From Clostridia bacterium (GTDB lineage: Bacteria > Bacillota > Clostridia > TANB77 > CAG-508): a DNA stretch of 64,000 nucleotides. A model generated the notes under the pieces. It did no database searches, was not told the DNA's origin, and saw only the letters and a program-made list of their open reading frames with translations. The number at the start of each line of letters is the position of its first letter. Within the stretch, counting starts at the first letter, position 1. Where the stretch lies: assembly GCA_017469445.1 (NCBI GenBank), contig JAFUGK010000015.1, forward strand, positions 1 to 64,000, written 5' to 3'. Of the stretch, positions 46,482-55,949 are shown piece after piece. The position numbers and the translations under genes were made by a program.

Positions 46482-47219
46482 TTAGTCATAATATACTTCT
46501 ACTAAATATAATCCTTGTGGTGGCAGTGTTCTTCCTGCCATACCTCTATCTTTTGATTCTATTATATTTGGAATAGCTTCTGGCTCTATTTTTCCAAGTC
46601 CTACTTCTACTAGTGTACCAGAAATTATTCTTACCATATTATATAAAAATCCACTTCCTGTAAGCTCTATTTTTATTCTTGGCCCTTCTTCTATTATTTC
46701 TGCTTTATATATTTCTCTTATACTGTTTTTACTGCTTGTTCCACTTGATTTAAATGCTGAAAAATCATATTCCCCAACAAAATGTTTTATTGCTTTTTTC
46801 ATTTTTTCTATATCTAGTTTTTCCGATATATGTAATTCTAAGTCTCTATATATAGCACTTTCTATTGCGTCATTGTTTATTACATATCTATACTTTTTCC
46901 CCTTACAATTATATCTTGCATGGAATCTATCATCTACTTCTTCAGCAGATTGCACTCTTATACTTTTCTTTAATTTTGAATTTATTGCAAGTGGAATTTT
47001 TTCTATAGGCATACTATTTTCTATGTGAAAATTAGCGGTTTGCCCAAGTGCATGTACTCCTGCATCTGTTCTACCAGAAGCAATTAAATCCACTTCTTCA
47101 CCTGTTACTTCAAATATTGCTCTTTCTATTTCGCCTTGAATATTTAATTTATCTGGTTGTTTCTGCCAACCATTAAAGCTTTTTCCATCATACTCAATTT
47201 TTATTTTTATATTTCGCAT
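46482..47219 (-). CDS. truA: tRNA pseudouridine(38-40) synthase TruA
   Basis: The 245-residue enzyme shows IEYDGKSFNGWQKQP, the catalytic Asp in ASGRTDAGVHALGQ, and FLYNMVRIISGTLVEVG, all in TruA order. It starts 14 bases after cdaA, so the two are probably cotranscribed; the ribosome site is weak. Confidence 0.95.
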   Translation of the reverse strand: MRNIKIKIEYDGKSFNGWQKQPDKLNIQGEIERAIFEVTGEEVDLIASGRTDAGVHALGQTANFHIENSMPIEKIPLAINSKLKKSIRVQSAEEVDDRFHARYNCKGKKYRYVINNDAIESAIYRDLELHISEKLDIEKMKKAIKHFVGEYDFSAFKSSGTSSKNSIREIYKAEIIEEGPRIKIELTGSGFLYNMVRIISGTLVEVGLGKIEPEAIPNIIESKDRGMAGRTLPPQGLYLVEVYYD

Positions 47220-47233
47220 AATATGTATGGGGA

Positions 47234-48148
47234 TTATCCTTTCTTTTTGAATTTGTTTTCTATTTTGTTTTTTAAATTTCCTACTTTACTAGTTTTTGCT
47301 TGATCTGTAAATCTTTTTGTTATTACATTTTTTATTAGTATTTTCTTTAATGCATCTTCTTTTAAATCTGCTATAAGTGTTCCATCTTTTGCAATAGATA
47401 CTTTTCCTGTTTCTTCCGAAACTACTATTGCTATTGCATCTGACTCTTTAGAAATTCCTATTGCAGCTCTATGCCTTGTTCCTAATTCTCTTGCAATATC
47501 TTTATCTCCTGCTAGTGGCAACATACATGCTGCTGCTGCAATTTTGTTATCGCTTATAATTACTGCTCCATCATGAAGTGGTGTGTTTGGAACAAATATA
47601 TTAACTAATAGCTGTGGTGATATATCTGAATTCATATATATACCAGAGCTTACTATATCTTTTAATTTTATATCTCTTTCTATTACAATTAGAGCACCTG
47701 TATGTTCTTTTGCAAGTTCCATTACTGCTATTACTATTTTATATATGTTTTCTCTTGTTTTTGTTGCAATATCTTTATCTATTCCAAAAAACTTTGTTAA
47801 TTTACTAGTTCCCAATTGCTCTAATGCCCTTCTTAATTCTGGCTGGAACACCACAATTAAAAGCAAGGCTCCATATGTCATTAATGATGAAAGTATAAAA
47901 TGCAATATATTTAGTTTTAATAAACCACTTAGTGCTGTTACAATTATTAAAAATACTATCCCTTTCAATAATTGCCAAGCTCTTGTATCTTTAGCCACTT
48001 GAAGTAGTTTATATCCTAAAAATATTACAATTCCTAAATCTACTATTAAAGTTACAAGTTTTATTGGATATTGCTGCAAAGATGCAAAGTATTCTGCAAT
48101 ATTATTTTCATAAAAATTATTTAACATTAATTGAAAATTTTCTATCAT
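47234..48148 (-). CDS. cdaA: Diadenylate cyclase CdaA
   Basis: CdaA makes c-di-AMP from ATP at the membrane. Three N-terminal helices (about 25-100) precede the DAC domain with DGA (PLHDGAVII) and RHR (LGTRHRAAIG). The C-terminal basic tail (about 280-304) is Lys-rich. The usual partner gene cdaR and glmM are not adjacent; truA follows, and a 32-residue membrane peptide gene lies 12 bases upstream. GAGGTAAAAA precedes the ATG. Confidence 0.94.
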   Translation of the reverse strand: MIENFQLMLNNFYENNIAEYFASLQQYPIKLVTLIVDLGIVIFLGYKLLQVAKDTRAWQLLKGIVFLIIVTALSGLLKLNILHFILSSLMTYGALLLIVVFQPELRRALEQLGTSKLTKFFGIDKDIATKTRENIYKIVIAVMELAKEHTGALIVIERDIKLKDIVSSGIYMNSDISPQLLVNIFVPNTPLHDGAVIISDNKIAAAACMLPLAGDKDIARELGTRHRAAIGISKESDAIAIVVSEETGKVSIAKDGTLIADLKEDALKKILIKNVITKRFTDQAKTSKVGNLKNKIENKFKKKG

Positions 48149-48160
48149 TTTTTACCTCTT

Positions 48161-48259
48161 TTATCTCATAAATATATAATATAATAATGAAAATACTGAT
48201 GCTGATAATAATGATATTAGTACAATTGCTGCAACTATTTTTACCCAAATGTTATTCAT
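48161..48259 (-). CDS. 32-residue single-helix membrane peptide
   Basis: ATG at 48259 follows AAGGAGGAAATAAA. The product is NNIWVK, a 20-residue hydrophobic helix (IVAAIVLISLLSASVFSLLY), and ends YIFMR. Its stop lies 12 bases before cdaA, so the two are almost certainly cotranscribed. Function unknown; a CdaA partner is a possible inference. Confidence 0.6.
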   Translation of the reverse strand: MNNIWVKIVAAIVLISLLSASVFSLLYYIFMR

Positions 48260-48360
48260 TTTATTTCCTCCTTAAAGTATATAAATCCTTATTTGTTATA
48301 TCACAATATTGATATTTATTCAACATTTTTTGATTTAATTTTACTATATTAAATAATATT

Positions 48361-48538
48361 AAGTAAAACTATATTAAAATTTCAAAAAATGCTCGTTCAA
48401 GCTAATTTTCGCAGACCTTCTAAAAGAATTTGATGGCACCCTTCCATTAGCAAATGAACGCTTTCCATAAAATTATTAAGAAGGTCTAGCTCAATTACTT
48501 TCAATCCGCTTTTTTTCAATTTTAATATAGTTTTACTT
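48361..48538 (-). repeat. Long-arm structured element, copy A
   Basis: A 120-base core, GCGGATTGAAAGTAATTGAG to CTTGAACGAGCA, is identical to copy B at 58490. It is flanked by A7/T6 runs and by 21-base arms (48361-48381, 48518-48538) that are exact complements. Inside, AGACCTTCT pairs with AGAAGGTCT. The element sits between pheT and cdaA and reads in their direction. The interval 48260-48553 holds nothing else recognised. Confidence 0.85.
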
Positions 48539-48553
48539 GTTATAGATTACAAT

Positions 48554-50929
48554 TTATTTTCTTAATTCTGCTTTAAATTCTTTTTCTAATGCCGTAACTA
48601 TCTTATCAATAGTTGTTGCAATTTCTTCATCTGTTAAAGTTCTATCTTGTGCTCCAAATTCTAATGAGTATGCCAAGCTTTTTTTACCTGGTTCTATTCC
48701 AATTCCTTCATATACGTCAAATACATTGCTAGATAGCAATAACTTTCCTGCTGCTTTCTTTATTGCCATTGCTATGCTTTGTGCTTCTATATCTTTGCTT
48801 ACAACTACTGCAATATCTTTTTTAACACTTGGATATTTTGAAATTTCCTTATATTTCATTTTTCCAACTTTTTTATCTAATAATTTATCTAAACTTATTT
48901 CCATAACATATACTGCATCTTTAAATTGTTCTGGATGTAGCCTTCCAACTATACCAACTATATCATTATTTACAGATATTTCGGCTGTTTGATATGGATG
49001 ATATTCTTTTGGTAATTCATTTTTTATAACAAAACTATATCTTCCTTCATAGCCTATATAGTTTAATATTTCTTCTGTAACTCCCTTTATAGTATAGAAA
49101 TCTACTTGCTTATTGTCTGTTATCCCTGCATAGTATTCGCCTGTCATAAGTACACTTAGCTTTGTGTTTTCAACATATTCTTCACCTTTTTTGTAAAAGC
49201 CTTTTCCTATTTCGAATATACATATATCTTTTTGGCTACGTGCCTTATTATATTCATATATTTTTACAAGTGATGGTATTATGCTATATCTTAATGTATT
49301 TCTTTCTTCTGTCATTGGATCTAATAAGCCTATTCCTTCTGCTCCTTCTGGTGATACTGCATATTTTAATGCTTCTTTATCATTTACTAATATATATGAT
49401 AATGTTTCATTTAGTCCTAGTGCTATCATTTTATTTCTAATTTGTCTAATGGTTTTGTTATAACTTCCTGCCTTCATTGGTAATTCTGGAAGTTTTCCTT
49501 GTATGTTGTCTACACCATAAATTCTTCCAACTTCTTCTATTAAGTCCTCTTTTATGCTTATATCTAATCTTCTTTTTGGAACAGATACATGTACTGTTTC
49601 TCCTTCTACTTCTGAAGTAAATCCTAATCTTCTAAAAGTATCTACTACTGCATCCTTTGGTACTTCTAATCCTAAAACGTTATTTATTTTTTCAAATGTT
49701 ATATCTATTTTTGTATCTTCTTTATTAGTTTCATCAAATTTTGCAAGTCCTGATACTACTTCTGCATCTGCATATTTTTCTAACAAATTGCAAGACCTCT
49801 CTATTGCCATATATGTTCTATTTGGATCAAGTCCTTTTTCAAATCTACTACTTGCTTCACTTCTTAATATTTCTTTTGAAGTTTTTCTAACCTTTATTGC
49901 ATCAAATATTGCTGCTTCTATTATTATGTTTTTTGTGTTTTCTGTAATTTCTGTTTCTAATCCTCCCATAACTCCAGCTAATCCTATTGCTTTGTTTCCA
50001 TCAGAAATTACTATATCATCTTCTTTTAATGTTCTTTCTATTTCATCTAATGTAGTTAATTTTTCACCGTTTTTAGCCATTCTAACTTCTATTTTTCCAT
50101 TTAAAGTGTCTGCATCGTAATAGTGAAGTGGTTGGCCTGTTTCTAGCATTACATAATTGCTTATATCTACTACATTGTTAATTGGTCTTATTCCAGATGC
50201 TATCAATCTGTTTTTAATAAAATCGGGACTTTCTTTTATTGTTACATTTTTAACTTTTTTAGCTAAGAATATAGAACAATTATCTGTATTTACTTCTACT
50301 TTAAATTCATTATTAATATCTTCACTATTTTCTTTATGAGATAAATCTATATCTCTAACCTTCTTGTCATATATTGCACCTATTTCATAAGCCATACCTA
50401 ATATGCTTAATAAATCTCCTCTATTTGCTGTTAAATCAAAGTCTATTACTTCATCATCTAATTTCATAAACTTTATTGGGTCTTCACCTGGTATAGCATT
50501 TTCAGGTAATTCATGTATTCCATTTTTATCTTTATCTGTTAAGAATTTACTTTCTATTCCTAATTCAGCAAGGGAACACATCATTCCACAAGATTCAACC
50601 CCTCTTATTGTACTTCTTTTAATTGTAAAATCTCCTGGAAGTTTTGCCCCTTCTAATGCAACTACAACTTTTAGACCTACTCTAACATTTGGAGCTCCAC
50701 ATACTATTTGCAATACTTCGTTTCCAACATTTACTTTACATACATGCAAATGATCTGAATCTGGATGTTCTTCACATTCTAGCACTTCGCCTATAACTAA
50801 ATTAGTTGCATTAATTAATTTTTCTGCACTATCATATTCATTTCCTGCTTTAGTCATATCTTCTGCTAAAGTTTTTAAGTCTACATCTATATCTACATAA
50901 TCTTTCACAAAATTTGTACTTAACTTCAT
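48554..50929 (-). CDS. pheT: Phenylalanine-tRNA ligase beta subunit
   Basis: The 791 residues follow the bacterial PheT layout: N-terminal tRNA-binding EMAP-like domain (about 40-150, VGNEVLQIVCGAPNVRVGLKVVVAL), B3/B4 editing domain (about 205-390), B5, the catalytic-like domain and a C-terminal anticodon-binding FDX domain (KYPSVKKDIAVVV...RTLTDEEI). It starts 2 bases after pheS and shares its T-box control. Confidence 0.97.
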   Translation of the reverse strand: MKLSTNFVKDYVDIDVDLKTLAEDMTKAGNEYDSAEKLINATNLVIGEVLECEEHPDSDHLHVCKVNVGNEVLQIVCGAPNVRVGLKVVVALEGAKLPGDFTIKRSTIRGVESCGMMCSLAELGIESKFLTDKDKNGIHELPENAIPGEDPIKFMKLDDEVIDFDLTANRGDLLSILGMAYEIGAIYDKKVRDIDLSHKENSEDINNEFKVEVNTDNCSIFLAKKVKNVTIKESPDFIKNRLIASGIRPINNVVDISNYVMLETGQPLHYYDADTLNGKIEVRMAKNGEKLTTLDEIERTLKEDDIVISDGNKAIGLAGVMGGLETEITENTKNIIIEAAIFDAIKVRKTSKEILRSEASSRFEKGLDPNRTYMAIERSCNLLEKYADAEVVSGLAKFDETNKEDTKIDITFEKINNVLGLEVPKDAVVDTFRRLGFTSEVEGETVHVSVPKRRLDISIKEDLIEEVGRIYGVDNIQGKLPELPMKAGSYNKTIRQIRNKMIALGLNETLSYILVNDKEALKYAVSPEGAEGIGLLDPMTEERNTLRYSIIPSLVKIYEYNKARSQKDICIFEIGKGFYKKGEEYVENTKLSVLMTGEYYAGITDNKQVDFYTIKGVTEEILNYIGYEGRYSFVIKNELPKEYHPYQTAEISVNNDIVGIVGRLHPEQFKDAVYVMEISLDKLLDKKVGKMKYKEISKYPSVKKDIAVVVSKDIEAQSIAMAIKKAAGKLLLSSNVFDVYEGIGIEPGKKSLAYSLEFGAQDRTLTDEEIATTIDKIVTALEKEFKAELRK

Positions 50930-50931
50930 AA

Positions 50932-51969
50932 TTAATCATCCTTTCTATCAAATTGATTTAAGAATCTTATATCGTTTGTATAAAGTAAACGTATATCCGG
51001 AATTCCAAATTTGAACATTGCAAGTCTATCAAGACCTGTTCCAAATGCAAATCCAGTATATTTTTCTGGGTCGTATCCATTCATTTTTAGCACGTTTGGA
51101 TGTACCATTCCAGAGCCTAATATTTCTATCCATCCAGTTTGCTTACACAAGCTGCATCCTTTTCCGCCACATTTAAAACAGCTTACATCTACTTCATAAG
51201 ATGGTTCTGTAAATGGGAAATAGCTAGGTCTAAATCTTAATTCTAGGTTTTCACCAAGCATTTTATGAACAAACACTTCTAATGTTCCTTTTAAATCTGC
51301 TAATGATATATTTTTATCTATTACTAATCCTTCTACTTGACCAAATTGATGTGAGTGTGTTGCATCATCATCTCTTCTATATGTTTTTCCAGGGCAAATT
51401 ACACGAATTGGTGTTTTTTCTTCATTTGCCATCATTACTCTTGCTTGAACTGCAGATGTTTGCGTACGAAGTAAATATTCTGTTGTTACATAAAAGCTAT
51501 CTTGCATATCTCTTGCAGGATGACCTTTTGGTAAATTTAATCTTTCAAAGCAATATTCATCTGTTTCTAATTCTGGTCCATCTACAACATCATATCCCAT
51601 AGATACAAATAAATCTTCTATTTCTTCTATTACTCTGTTTACAGGATGTTTGCTCCCTCTTTTTATCTTTGTTGCAGGAAGTGTTATATCTATTTTTTCT
51701 TTTTGCAATTCTAATTTAAGCATGTCTTCTTTAAACTTTTCTTCTTTTTCTTTAATTAAAGCTTCAAGTTCATCTCTTACTGTATTTACCATGCTTCCAA
51801 TAACTGGTCTTTGTTCTGCAGCAATTTCTCCCATTCCTCTTAAAATGGCTGTTAATTCACCTTTTTTGCCTAAGCATTTAACTCTAATGTCATCTAATTG
51901 TTTTAAGTCTATAGACTTTTCAATTTGCTCTTTTGCAAGTTTTTTGATTTTCTCAATTTCTTCTTTCAT
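50932..51969 (-). CDS. pheS: Phenylalanine-tRNA ligase alpha subunit
   Basis: The 345-residue class II synthetase subunit has an N-terminal coiled coil (about 1-85) and motifs 1-3: [49 protein letters not shown], and [18 protein letters not shown]. It charges tRNA-Phe with PheT. GAAAGGGAAGAATAGT precedes the ATG; a T-box leader lies directly upstream. Confidence 0.97.
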   Translation of the reverse strand: MKEEIEKIKKLAKEQIEKSIDLKQLDDIRVKCLGKKGELTAILRGMGEIAAEQRPVIGSMVNTVRDELEALIKEKEEKFKEDMLKLELQKEKIDITLPATKIKRGSKHPVNRVIEEIEDLFVSMGYDVVDGPELETDEYCFERLNLPKGHPARDMQDSFYVTTEYLLRTQTSAVQARVMMANEEKTPIRVICPGKTYRRDDDATHSHQFGQVEGLVIDKNISLADLKGTLEVFVHKMLGENLELRFRPSYFPFTEPSYEVDVSCFKCGGKGCSLCKQTGWIEILGSGMVHPNVLKMNGYDPEKYTGFAFGTGLDRLAMFKFGIPDIRLLYTNDIRFLNQFDRKDD

Positions 51970-51984
51970 ACTATTCTTCCCTTT

Positions 51985-52245
51985 CTACCAAAACAAAAAA
52001 TACCTTACACCATATAGGGCGAAAGGTATTTTATTCCGTGGTACCACCTAATTTATTAACTAAACAATATCTGTTAATCTCTTTAAAAGCTATAACGTAG
52101 CAACCGTCTTTACCTACTTTAATTTTCAGTAAATCCCTCAAAAGTGAAATTTCAATAAATTATATATTAGTAGACTTTCAGCTTACAATCTACACTCTCT
52201 TTTAATATATTTTTTAATTTATCTACTTTGCTTTATCACAGGTTT
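51985..52245 (-). ncRNA. T-box leader of pheST
   Basis: The minus strand contains the T-box sequence AGGTGGTACCACGG (52049-52036) followed by the terminator AATACCTT...AAGGTATT with a T-run (about 52030-51990). Upstream is the stem I region with a probable Phe specifier UUC near 52148-52146 in a bulged loop. Uncharged tRNA-Phe would favour the antiterminator and switch on pheST. Confidence 0.92.
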
Positions 52246-52320
52246 TAATATGGTAAATATAATATCACTTTTTTATTAAAAATGCAAGAGTTTTACTTAA
52301 TTTTAACTTACATCTTCTGA

Positions 52321-52433
52321 ATAATGTGATATATAATTTTTAAGTGAAACGAGGTGTTTTTAATTTTGCTTTAGCAAATATTAAAAATAGCAGAGCGTCC
52401 GAAGTTGAACTTAAAAATTATATGTCACATTAT
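52321..52433. repeat. Long-arm hairpin, copy C type
   Basis: Arms of 25 bases (52321-52345 and 52409-52433) are complementary with one G.T pair and enclose a 63-base core containing its own small hairpin (TTTTTAAT, TGCTTTAGCA, ATTAAAAA). The architecture resembles the 48361/58490 elements although the core sequence is different. Confidence 0.65.
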
Positions 52434-52441
52434 CTAATAAT

Positions 52442-52947
52442 CTAATTATAAATTTGAATTTCTTTTTCTTTTATATAATCCATAAAATCTCCTAAAATAT
52501 CATAATTAACTTTATGATTTCTATTTTTGTCATACATTTCTGTTAATATAGATATAACATCTTCTTTGCCTATTGAATTAACTATTTTACCTATTTTATC
52601 TGGTTCAACTTTTTTTGTTGTTTGCATATTCCAGTTTTCTACTGTTAAATCGTCCATATTACTATATTCACCATACATTTCCTTTGAGCACAAATAATTG
52701 TAACTTCCTTTTTGCTTTGACATTCTTGCTTTCCATTCATTTCATATTTTAGCCAGGTATTCCACAATTTTAAAACACCATCTACACCTTTTGCAAAGTA
52801 TATTTTAGGTGTTTCTTCAACGCCTTGCGAATATCCACCAATTAAAGGTCTAAGCCCATTTTGTTCAATCGATTCTATGTTTTTAATACTAGTAAAATGA
52901 AAAAATGTATTTTCCTTATCTAAACTATTTAAACTAATTATTTCCAT
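52442..52947 (-). pseudogene. ADP-ribosyltransferase-like protein, frameshifted
   Basis: The first frame (from 52947) reads ENTFFHFTSIKNIESIEQNGLRPLIGGYSQGVEETPKIYFAKG, resembling clostridial proteins with an ART-like N-terminal fold (FHFT...GL.P..G pattern). It should pass into the second frame (52442-52723, KQKGSYNYLCSKEMYGEYSNMDDLTVENW), reached by a single-base shift within about 52700-52735. Both halves look coding, so the gene is broken by one indel or misassembled. Family assignment is tentative. Confidence 0.55.
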
Positions 52948-53039
52948 GTTAACTCCCTATTTTTATTTACTTATTTTTATCATAATTAAGATGATTTTTC
53001 AATAGTTATTCATATTTCACATATTATTTTCAAAAATGT

Positions 53040-53080
53040 CAAAAGGGACAGGTTAATTGCAAAATTCCCCGTCCCTTTAG
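53040..53080. repeat. AAAGGGAC/GTCCCTTT inverted repeat
   Basis: AAAGGGAC and GTCCCTTT bound a 25-base interior, with a second CCCC inside. It looks like a relative of the GGGGAC palindromes and follows the stop of the small HTH gene. Confidence 0.5.
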
Positions 53081-53084
53081 CAAA

Positions 53085-53285
53085 TTATTTTACTTTTTTA
53101 AATAAATCATTAGGTTCACATTCTAATATTTTACAGAATTTTTCTATATTATCGTATTTTATAGATTTAGTTTTATTTGTAACAATATTATTAAAATTAG
53201 TATAACTCATTTCTAACTGGTTAAATAACCAATATTTTGTTTTATTCTTTTTCTTTAGAAGTTCTAATACATTTAATTGTAACAT
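53085..53285 (-). CDS. Small XRE-like helix-turn-helix regulator
   Basis: The 66-residue protein is a single Cro/C1-type domain: helix 1 VLELLKKKNKTKYWLFNQL, helices 2-3 SYTNFNNIVTNKTKSIKYDNI, then EKFCKILECEPNDLFK. Such stand-alone proteins are often regulators in mobile or toxin loci. GGCAGGAGGTATTTCT precedes the ATG. Confidence 0.82.
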   Translation of the reverse strand: MLQLNVLELLKKKNKTKYWLFNQLEMSYTNFNNIVTNKTKSIKYDNIEKFCKILECEPNDLFKKVK

Positions 53286-53422
53286 AGAAATACCTCCTGC
53301 CTTCTATTTTGTGTATATTTTATATGAGATATTCCTATCGCGTAACTCACTTTAAAATTATATAATTATTCCGTGAGACAAAAAAATGTTAGAATATAAA
53401 CCTTTTTATTTTTTCTACCAGT

Positions 53423-55567
53423 TTAAAAATTTTTACGTAACCTTAAACTGTTTAATACAACTGTTAAACTACTTAATGTCATAGCTAAGCTTGCTATCAT
53501 TGGATTTAAGTGTATTGGTAATAATCCTGTTGCTAATGGTATCATACAAGCATTGTAAAATAATGCCCAAAACAAATTCTGTTTTATTATTTTAATTGTA
53601 TATTTCCCTATTTTAAACAAATAACATATTTTATTCATATCATCTTTTAATAAAATTACATTTGCAGAATCTGCACTTATATCTGTTCCATTTGCTACAC
53701 TTACACCTATTGTAGCTTTTCTTAAAGCAGGACTATCGTTTATACCATCTCCCACCATTAAACAATTTTTATTCTTATTTAGTTCTTCTATTTTTTTCAA
53801 TTTTTCTTCTGGATTAGTATTACTATATATCTCCTCTATACCCACATCAGATGCAATTTTTGCTGCTGTAAGGCTATTGTCCCCTGTAAGCATTATTACC
53901 TTTTTATTACTATCTTTTAACTCTTTTATAACATCTATTATTTCTGGTTTAACTTTATCTGATAATGCTAGTATTGATAGTACATCTGTATTATTGAACA
54001 AATATACAATACTATATCCATTTCCTGCATATTCTTTTTCTAACTTTTCAAATTTATTATTTATATTTAATTCTTTCAAAAATTTATTATTTCCTGCAAA
54101 ATATGTTTGGTCATTTATTTTTCCATATATGCCCATTCCAGGAATTTCTTCAAAATTTTCAACTTCATATATCTCGCTTTTATTCTTGCAAATACTTTTA
54201 GCTAGTGGATGATTAGACTTACTTTCTAAGCTTTGAAGCAATTTTAATTCTTCTTCAGTATACTTACCATCAACTATTGAAAGTTCTCCACTTGTTATTG
54301 TTCCTGTTTTATCAAATACAACAGTGTCTATTCTATTTACGGTTTCTAATATTTCACTAGATTTTACTAATATTCCATTTTTACTGCAATTTCCTATTGC
54401 TACCACCATCGCTAAAGGAGTGGCCAGACCTAAAGCACATGGGCATGCAACAACAAGTACACTAACCATAGCTAAAATTGCTTGAGATATTTCTTTTGTA
54501 ATTATCATATTTAAAGCAAAAGATATAATTGCAATTAAAAATATAGCTGGAACAAAATATCCACTTATTCTATCTGCTAATCTTGAAATTGGTGCTTTTG
54601 TATTAGTTGCTTCCACTACTAAGTCTACTATATGTGATATACTTGAATCTTTTCCTATTTTTTCCGCTTCATATTTTATATATCCATCATAATTTATACT
54701 TCCTGCCATTACACTAGATCCTATCGTTTTACTTACTGGTTTACTTTCTCCTGTTAAGAAAGACTCATCTGTATGTGTTTTTCCTTCTAGAATAGTCCCA
54801 TCTACTGCAATTTTTTCTCCTGGCTTACATATTACAATATCACCTTTTTGTATCTCATTAATTGTAACTATTGTTTCTATATTATTTCTAAGAATCACTC
54901 CATTTTTTGGTGTTAGCGTAACTAAATTTTTTATGCTATCTACTGCTTTTATTTTATTTTTCTTGTCTATGTATCTACCTAATTTAACAAATAAAATTAT
55001 CATTGCAGATGCTTCAAAATACAAACTATGAATTAATTTTGTTTGCCCACTAAGTATTAATACTGAATTATATAAACTATACGCATAATTTATAATTACC
55101 CCTATGCCTACTAAAGAATCCATATTAGGCATTTTATGTATAATATTTTTAATTCCATTTTTTATTATGTCAAAACCCCAAATTAAAAAAATTGTTGTAA
55201 TTGTTAATACCGTGATTGTATATGCTATAGGATTTTGCATTTTTATTTCGCGTAAATTGCTATTTACCATATCCCCCATAGAAATAAACATTAGTATAAT
55301 TGCTAAAATTCCAAAAGCGATGATTACCTTTAACGAATTTGCTTTTTTATCATTTTTGCTTTTTTCACCTAAACTTTTAAATCCCGCTTCAGCAACAAAT
55401 CTATTTAAATCCTCTATTGAAATATTATCATCATATTCTATAGATGCTGTTGCCATTACTAAATTAACAGTTGCCTCTTTTATTCCATTTTGCTTATTCA
55501 AGTATTTCTCTAAACCATTTGAACAAGCACTACAAGTCATCCCTTCAATATTTAAAATAGTTTTCAT
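53423..55567 (-). CDS. copA: Copper-exporting P1B-type ATPase
   Basis: The 714-residue pump has one N-terminal heavy-metal domain (GMTCSAC at about 9-15), eight membrane helices, the metal-binding CPC in VVACPCALGLATP, phosphorylation site DKTGT, SNHPLAKS with the HP motif, and GDGINDSPAL. It exports Cu(I) from the cytoplasm. The small copper chaperone gene lies 65 bases upstream, implying one metal-resistance unit. Confidence 0.95.
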   Translation of the reverse strand: MKTILNIEGMTCSACSNGLEKYLNKQNGIKEATVNLVMATASIEYDDNISIEDLNRFVAEAGFKSLGEKSKNDKKANSLKVIIAFGILAIILMFISMGDMVNSNLREIKMQNPIAYTITVLTITTIFLIWGFDIIKNGIKNIIHKMPNMDSLVGIGVIINYAYSLYNSVLILSGQTKLIHSLYFEASAMIILFVKLGRYIDKKNKIKAVDSIKNLVTLTPKNGVILRNNIETIVTINEIQKGDIVICKPGEKIAVDGTILEGKTHTDESFLTGESKPVSKTIGSSVMAGSINYDGYIKYEAEKIGKDSSISHIVDLVVEATNTKAPISRLADRISGYFVPAIFLIAIISFALNMIITKEISQAILAMVSVLVVACPCALGLATPLAMVVAIGNCSKNGILVKSSEILETVNRIDTVVFDKTGTITSGELSIVDGKYTEEELKLLQSLESKSNHPLAKSICKNKSEIYEVENFEEIPGMGIYGKINDQTYFAGNNKFLKELNINNKFEKLEKEYAGNGYSIVYLFNNTDVLSILALSDKVKPEIIDVIKELKDSNKKVIMLTGDNSLTAAKIASDVGIEEIYSNTNPEEKLKKIEELNKNKNCLMVGDGINDSPALRKATIGVSVANGTDISADSANVILLKDDMNKICYLFKIGKYTIKIIKQNLFWALFYNACMIPLATGLLPIHLNPMIASLAMTLSSLTVVLNSLRLRKNF

Positions 55568-55632
55568 TTTTTCCTCTTTCTCTTATCATATTAATATAGT
55601 GAATTATTACTTTTATATGAAAAATATTTTTA

Positions 55633-55839
55633 TTAATCCGCAACTTTAAAATCCAAATTCTCAATTTTTTCTTTAACTAAATTCAAATCAATATCTTGTT
55701 TATAAGTTATTCTTACTACACCAGTTTCATGGTTTGCCTCTACATCTTTTACTCCGTCAATTGCTTTCAAAACATTTTTTACCCTATTTTCGCAACCACC
55801 ACAATGCATTCCTTCAACTTTCAATTCTAATTCTTTCAT
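55633..55839 (-). CDS. copZ: Copper chaperone CopZ-like HMA protein
   Basis: The 68-residue protein is a single HMA domain with the metal site MHCGGC (the usual form is MxCxxC) and the expected beta-alpha-beta pattern to the C-terminus. It would pass Cu(I) to CopA, whose gene follows. ATG at 55839 has AGAAGGAGG upstream; the longer frame from 55875 starts within the palindromic repeat. Confidence 0.9.
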   Translation of the reverse strand: MKELELKVEGMHCGGCENRVKNVLKAIDGVKDVEANHETGVVRITYKQDIDLNLVKEKIENLDFKVAD

Positions 55840-55861
55840 ATTTTTCCTCCTTCTTTCTAAT

Positions 55862-55940
55862 GTAAGGGGACACATCTTATCTTAAGGTCAATTCTTTAGG
55901 GATAAGATATGTCCCCATTCTTGTGAACTATTGATGTCAT
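55862..55940 (-). repeat. GGGGAC palindromic repeat, family 2 (copy 3)
   Basis: In minus orientation ATGACATCAATAGTTCACAA, GGGGACATATCTTATCCC, TTGACCTTAAGATAAGATG, TGTCCCCTTACA. The copy lies between lgt and the copper chaperone gene and is the best preserved of the four. Confidence 0.78.
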
Positions 55941-55949
55941 TTTTCATAA

